Assembly: GCF_036116635.1 (NCBI RefSeq)
Contig: NZ_CP107995.1
Coordinates: 10,483,577-10,547,576 of the forward strand
Direction of reading: 5' to 3'
Length of the DNA: 64,000 nt
DNA from: Amycolatopsis sp. NBC_00345
GTDB taxonomy: Bacteria; Actinomycetota; Actinomycetes; Mycobacteriales; Pseudonocardiaceae
Below the pieces are notes generated by a model that saw nothing but the letters and a program-made list of their open reading frames with translations, did no database searches and had not been told where the DNA came from. The translations under genes were made by a program, and so were the position numbers. This document shows positions 62,400 through 64,000 of the stretch, piece by piece (position 1 is the first letter of the stretch; each line of letters begins with the position of its first letter).

Positions 62400-62632
62400 C
62401 ATTTCGTTCGGTCGACCGGGGATGGGTCGACCGGCCGGGCGGCCGGGAGTTCCGCCGTTCCTGCGGAACGGACACTCCTGGTCACCTCCCAGGCAAGGAT
62501 CGTCGGCGTCCGCGGGGGACCGTACGGCGACCGCCGGGAGCACTGCCCTGGGTGGTCACGAGTGCGATGAAGGCGTCTGGGCGGGCCCGGGTGAGGGGGA
62601 ACCGGGCCCGCCCGTCTCCGCTTTTCGGTGAG
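62400..62632 (+). ncRNA. Candidate structured RNA ending in a strong hairpin
   Basis: This stretch shows paired segments beyond chance. GTTCCGC and GCGGAAC form a small hairpin near 62450-62470. A longer arm from CACTCCTGGTCACC pairs imperfectly with GGTGGTCACGAGTG about 75 bases later, enclosing a GC-rich region. The 12-bp terminator at 62579 follows. No known RNA family was recognised (not tmRNA, RNase P or SRP by their signature sequences), and a 6S-like fold is only a guess. No protein-coding frame is convincing. It could also be the leader of the ltrA-type gene. Confidence 0.35.
62579..62613 (+). terminator. 12-bp GC hairpin terminator
   Basis: GGGCGGGCCCGG (62579-62590) and CCGGGCCCGCCC (62602-62613) pair perfectly around an 11-base loop. 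A CTTTTC run follows after eight bases. Confidence 0.7.
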
Positions 62633-62737
62633 TGGGTTTTCGGTGAATCTCACCCGGTTGGGGGCGTCGCGCTCGCCTGTCTCCTCTGATCATGCTGGGA
62701 TGACGGCGTTGCGTGCAGGTGAGTGCGGGGAGCGTTG

Positions 62738-63928
62738 ATGACCCAGGAATCGTTGCCGGGCAACCGGATCCGGGTGTGGCACCGGCCGATGCGGCCGCGG
62801 GACAGCGCGGAGCACCACCGCGTGGCGACCCCGCTCGAACTGCTCTTCGACCTGTGTTTCGTGGTCGCCGTCGGCCAGGCCGCGTCGAATCTGCACCATC
62901 AGCTGGCCGAAGGGCACGTCGGCCACGGCGTGGCCGGCTTCGCGCTGGTCTTCTTCGCGGTCTGGTGGGGCTGGCTGAACTTCAGCTGGTTCGCCTCGGC
63001 CTTCGACACCGACGACGTGCCGTACCGCCTCGCCACCCTGGTGCAGATCGCCGGCGGCCTGACCGTCGCCGCGGGCGTGGGCAAGGCGTTCGACGGGGAC
63101 TTTCGCGTCATGGTGATCGGCTACGTGCTGATGCGCATGGCGATGGTCACGCAGTGGCTGCGCGCCGCGCGGTCCGTGCCCGAATGCCGGTCGACGGCGC
63201 TGCGGTACGCGGCGGGCATCACGCTCTGCCAGGTCCTGTGGATCGCGTGGCTCGCGCTGTCCGGGCCGGCGGAGTACGTGGTCTTCGGGGTGCTGGCGGT
63301 CTGCGAGCTGGCCGTCCCGCTCGTGGCCGAGCGCCGGGTCGGGACCCCGTGGCACCCGCACCACATCGCCGAGCGGTACGGCCTGTTCACCCTGATCGTC
63401 CTCGGCGAGACAGTGCTGAGCGCGACGACCGCGGTGCAGGAGGGCGTGACCGAGGGCGAGCACACCGGCGAGCTGGTGGGCCTCGCCGCGGCCGGGCTGG
63501 TGCTGGTGTTCGCCATGTGGTGGCTGTACTTCGACCAGCCGGGCCACGCGCGGCTGGTGCGCCGCCCGTCCCTGCTCACCACGATGAGCTGGGGCTACGG
63601 GCACTACCTGATCTTCGCCTCGGCCGCGGCGGTCGGCGCCGGCCTCGAGCTGGCGGTCGACTTCGACACGCACCACACGGAGCTGAGCGGGACGGTCACG
63701 GCCCTGTTCGTGACGGTCCCCGTCGCGCTGTTCCTGCTGAGCGTCTGGCTGCTGCACATCGGGCCGACCAACGAGTGCCGCCCGATCGCCATCGGCTTCC
63801 CGGTCGCGGCGGTGCTCGTGCTCGCCGCGTCGTTCGGCCCCGCGCCCATCCACGTGACGGCGGTGCTCGCCGCGGCGCTCGTGGCCGTCACGGTGATCGC
63901 GACGCACGGCGAGCCCCGCCCGGCTTGA
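62738..63928 (+). CDS. Low-temperature-requirement protein A (LtrA) family
   Basis: A 396-residue membrane protein of the LtrA family with about ten transmembrane helices. The N-terminus has the conserved HHRVATPLELLFDLCFVVAV and HVGHGVAGFALVFFAVWW; the middle contains HIAERYGLFTLIVLGETVLS. Listeria LtrA was named from a cold-growth mutant; the molecular role of the family is unknown. The ATG at 62738 has GGGGAG 5 bases upstream; a GTG/ATG five codons earlier is less likely. It stands alone, and about 70 bases of unremarkable sequence follow to the window end. Confidence 0.9.
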   Translation: MTQESLPGNRIRVWHRPMRPRDSAEHHRVATPLELLFDLCFVVAVGQAASNLHHQLAEGHVGHGVAGFALVFFAVWWGWLNFSWFASAFDTDDVPYRLATLVQIAGGLTVAAGVGKAFDGDFRVMVIGYVLMRMAMVTQWLRAARSVPECRSTALRYAAGITLCQVLWIAWLALSGPAEYVVFGVLAVCELAVPLVAERRVGTPWHPHHIAERYGLFTLIVLGETVLSATTAVQEGVTEGEHTGELVGLAAAGLVLVFAMWWLYFDQPGHARLVRRPSLLTTMSWGYGHYLIFASAAAVGAGLELAVDFDTHHTELSGTVTALFVTVPVALFLLSVWLLHIGPTNECRPIAIGFPVAAVLVLAASFGPAPIHVTAVLAAALVAVTVIATHGEPRPA

Positions 63929-64000
63929 GCCGAGCTATCGACGCAGGTCAGCGGCTTGACGCGATCAAAGGGGACCCCCCTGTTCAGGGCCTGATCGGGG

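Noticed and set aside
62129..62689. A 186-residue protein between the MFS and ltrA-like genes
   Set aside because: The composition is Arg/Gly/Pro-rich without a hydrophobic core, and the frame crosses the minisatellite and a terminator hairpin.

Overview
The window reads as chromosomal DNA of a high-GC filamentous actinomycete, most likely a member of the Pseudonocardiaceae close to Amycolatopsis. This rests on strong third-position G/C bias, many GTG starts, an Lsr2-type nucleoid protein, the fasR-fabD-fabH-acpP-fabF cluster, homodimeric aceE beside a DUF3052 gene, a DUF3145 gene beside the fab cluster, a DesA3-like desaturase with its ferredoxin reductase, and short intergenic palindromes of a kind I associate with that genus. 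The genus call is inference. Apart from one IS30-family insertion, the content looks like core or near-core chromosome. I saw no prophage, CRISPR array, secretion locus or biosynthetic gene cluster.

Layout. 1-8.7 kb: a truncated DEAD-box helicase, a RIO1-family kinase, two FAD oxidoreductases, a YaaA-like protein, a double-GNAT acetyltransferase, a 2-hydroxyacid dehydrogenase, a repeat-filled gap and a VOC protein. 8.8-13.7 kb: prolyl-tRNA synthetase, an anchored protein and a rhomboid-like/LPG-synthase fusion. 14-17.2 kb: HAD phosphatase, YjbQ protein and a NarL-type two-component pair. 17.3-20.6 kb: a fatty-acid desaturase operon divergent from a FabR/DesT-type TetR repressor, with an 18-bp palindrome between them. 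20.7-24.3 kb: proton-translocating transhydrogenase (pntAA-pntAB-pntB) coupled to a lipoate-ligase-like gene. 24.3-25.8 kb: an IS30 element inside the loop of a bidirectional terminator. 25.9-32.2 kb: a chimeric Lsr2-like/histone-H1-like protein, a disulfide reductase-type flavoprotein, a very long Ala/Pro/Ser-rich membrane protein and the DUF3145 pair. 32.3-37.4 kb: the FAS-II cluster with its PucR-type activator. 37.5-45.6 kb: a NatAB-like ABC exporter, an MscS-related channel, PnuC, and a lactate permease/dehydrogenase pair. 45.8-50.2 kb: aceE, DUF3052, AhpE peroxiredoxin and tRNA-Val. 50.3-60.1 kb: CMD/MarR pair, acyl-CoA dehydrogenase, class V aminotransferase, GntR regulator, a metallophosphoesterase without a canonical start, a CocE hydrolase, and a gntR-permease-asparaginase operon whose permease carries a one-base frameshift. 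60.5-63.9 kb: a DHA2 MFS transporter, a 35-bp minisatellite, a possible structured RNA and an LtrA protein.

How the genes fit together. Much of the window concerns acyl and central carbon metabolism: lactate uptake and oxidation to pyruvate, pyruvate to acetyl-CoA (aceE), fatty-acid initiation and elongation (fabD/H/F, acpP under fasR), desaturation of acyl chains (desaturase, reductase, FabR-like repressor), NADPH supply (pnt) and acyl-CoA oxidation. Several convergent gene pairs overlap at their 3' ends. Four gaps (7.6-8.3, 39.7-40.3, 41.6-41.9 and 61.9-62.2 kb) are filled with degenerate tandem repeats rather than genes.
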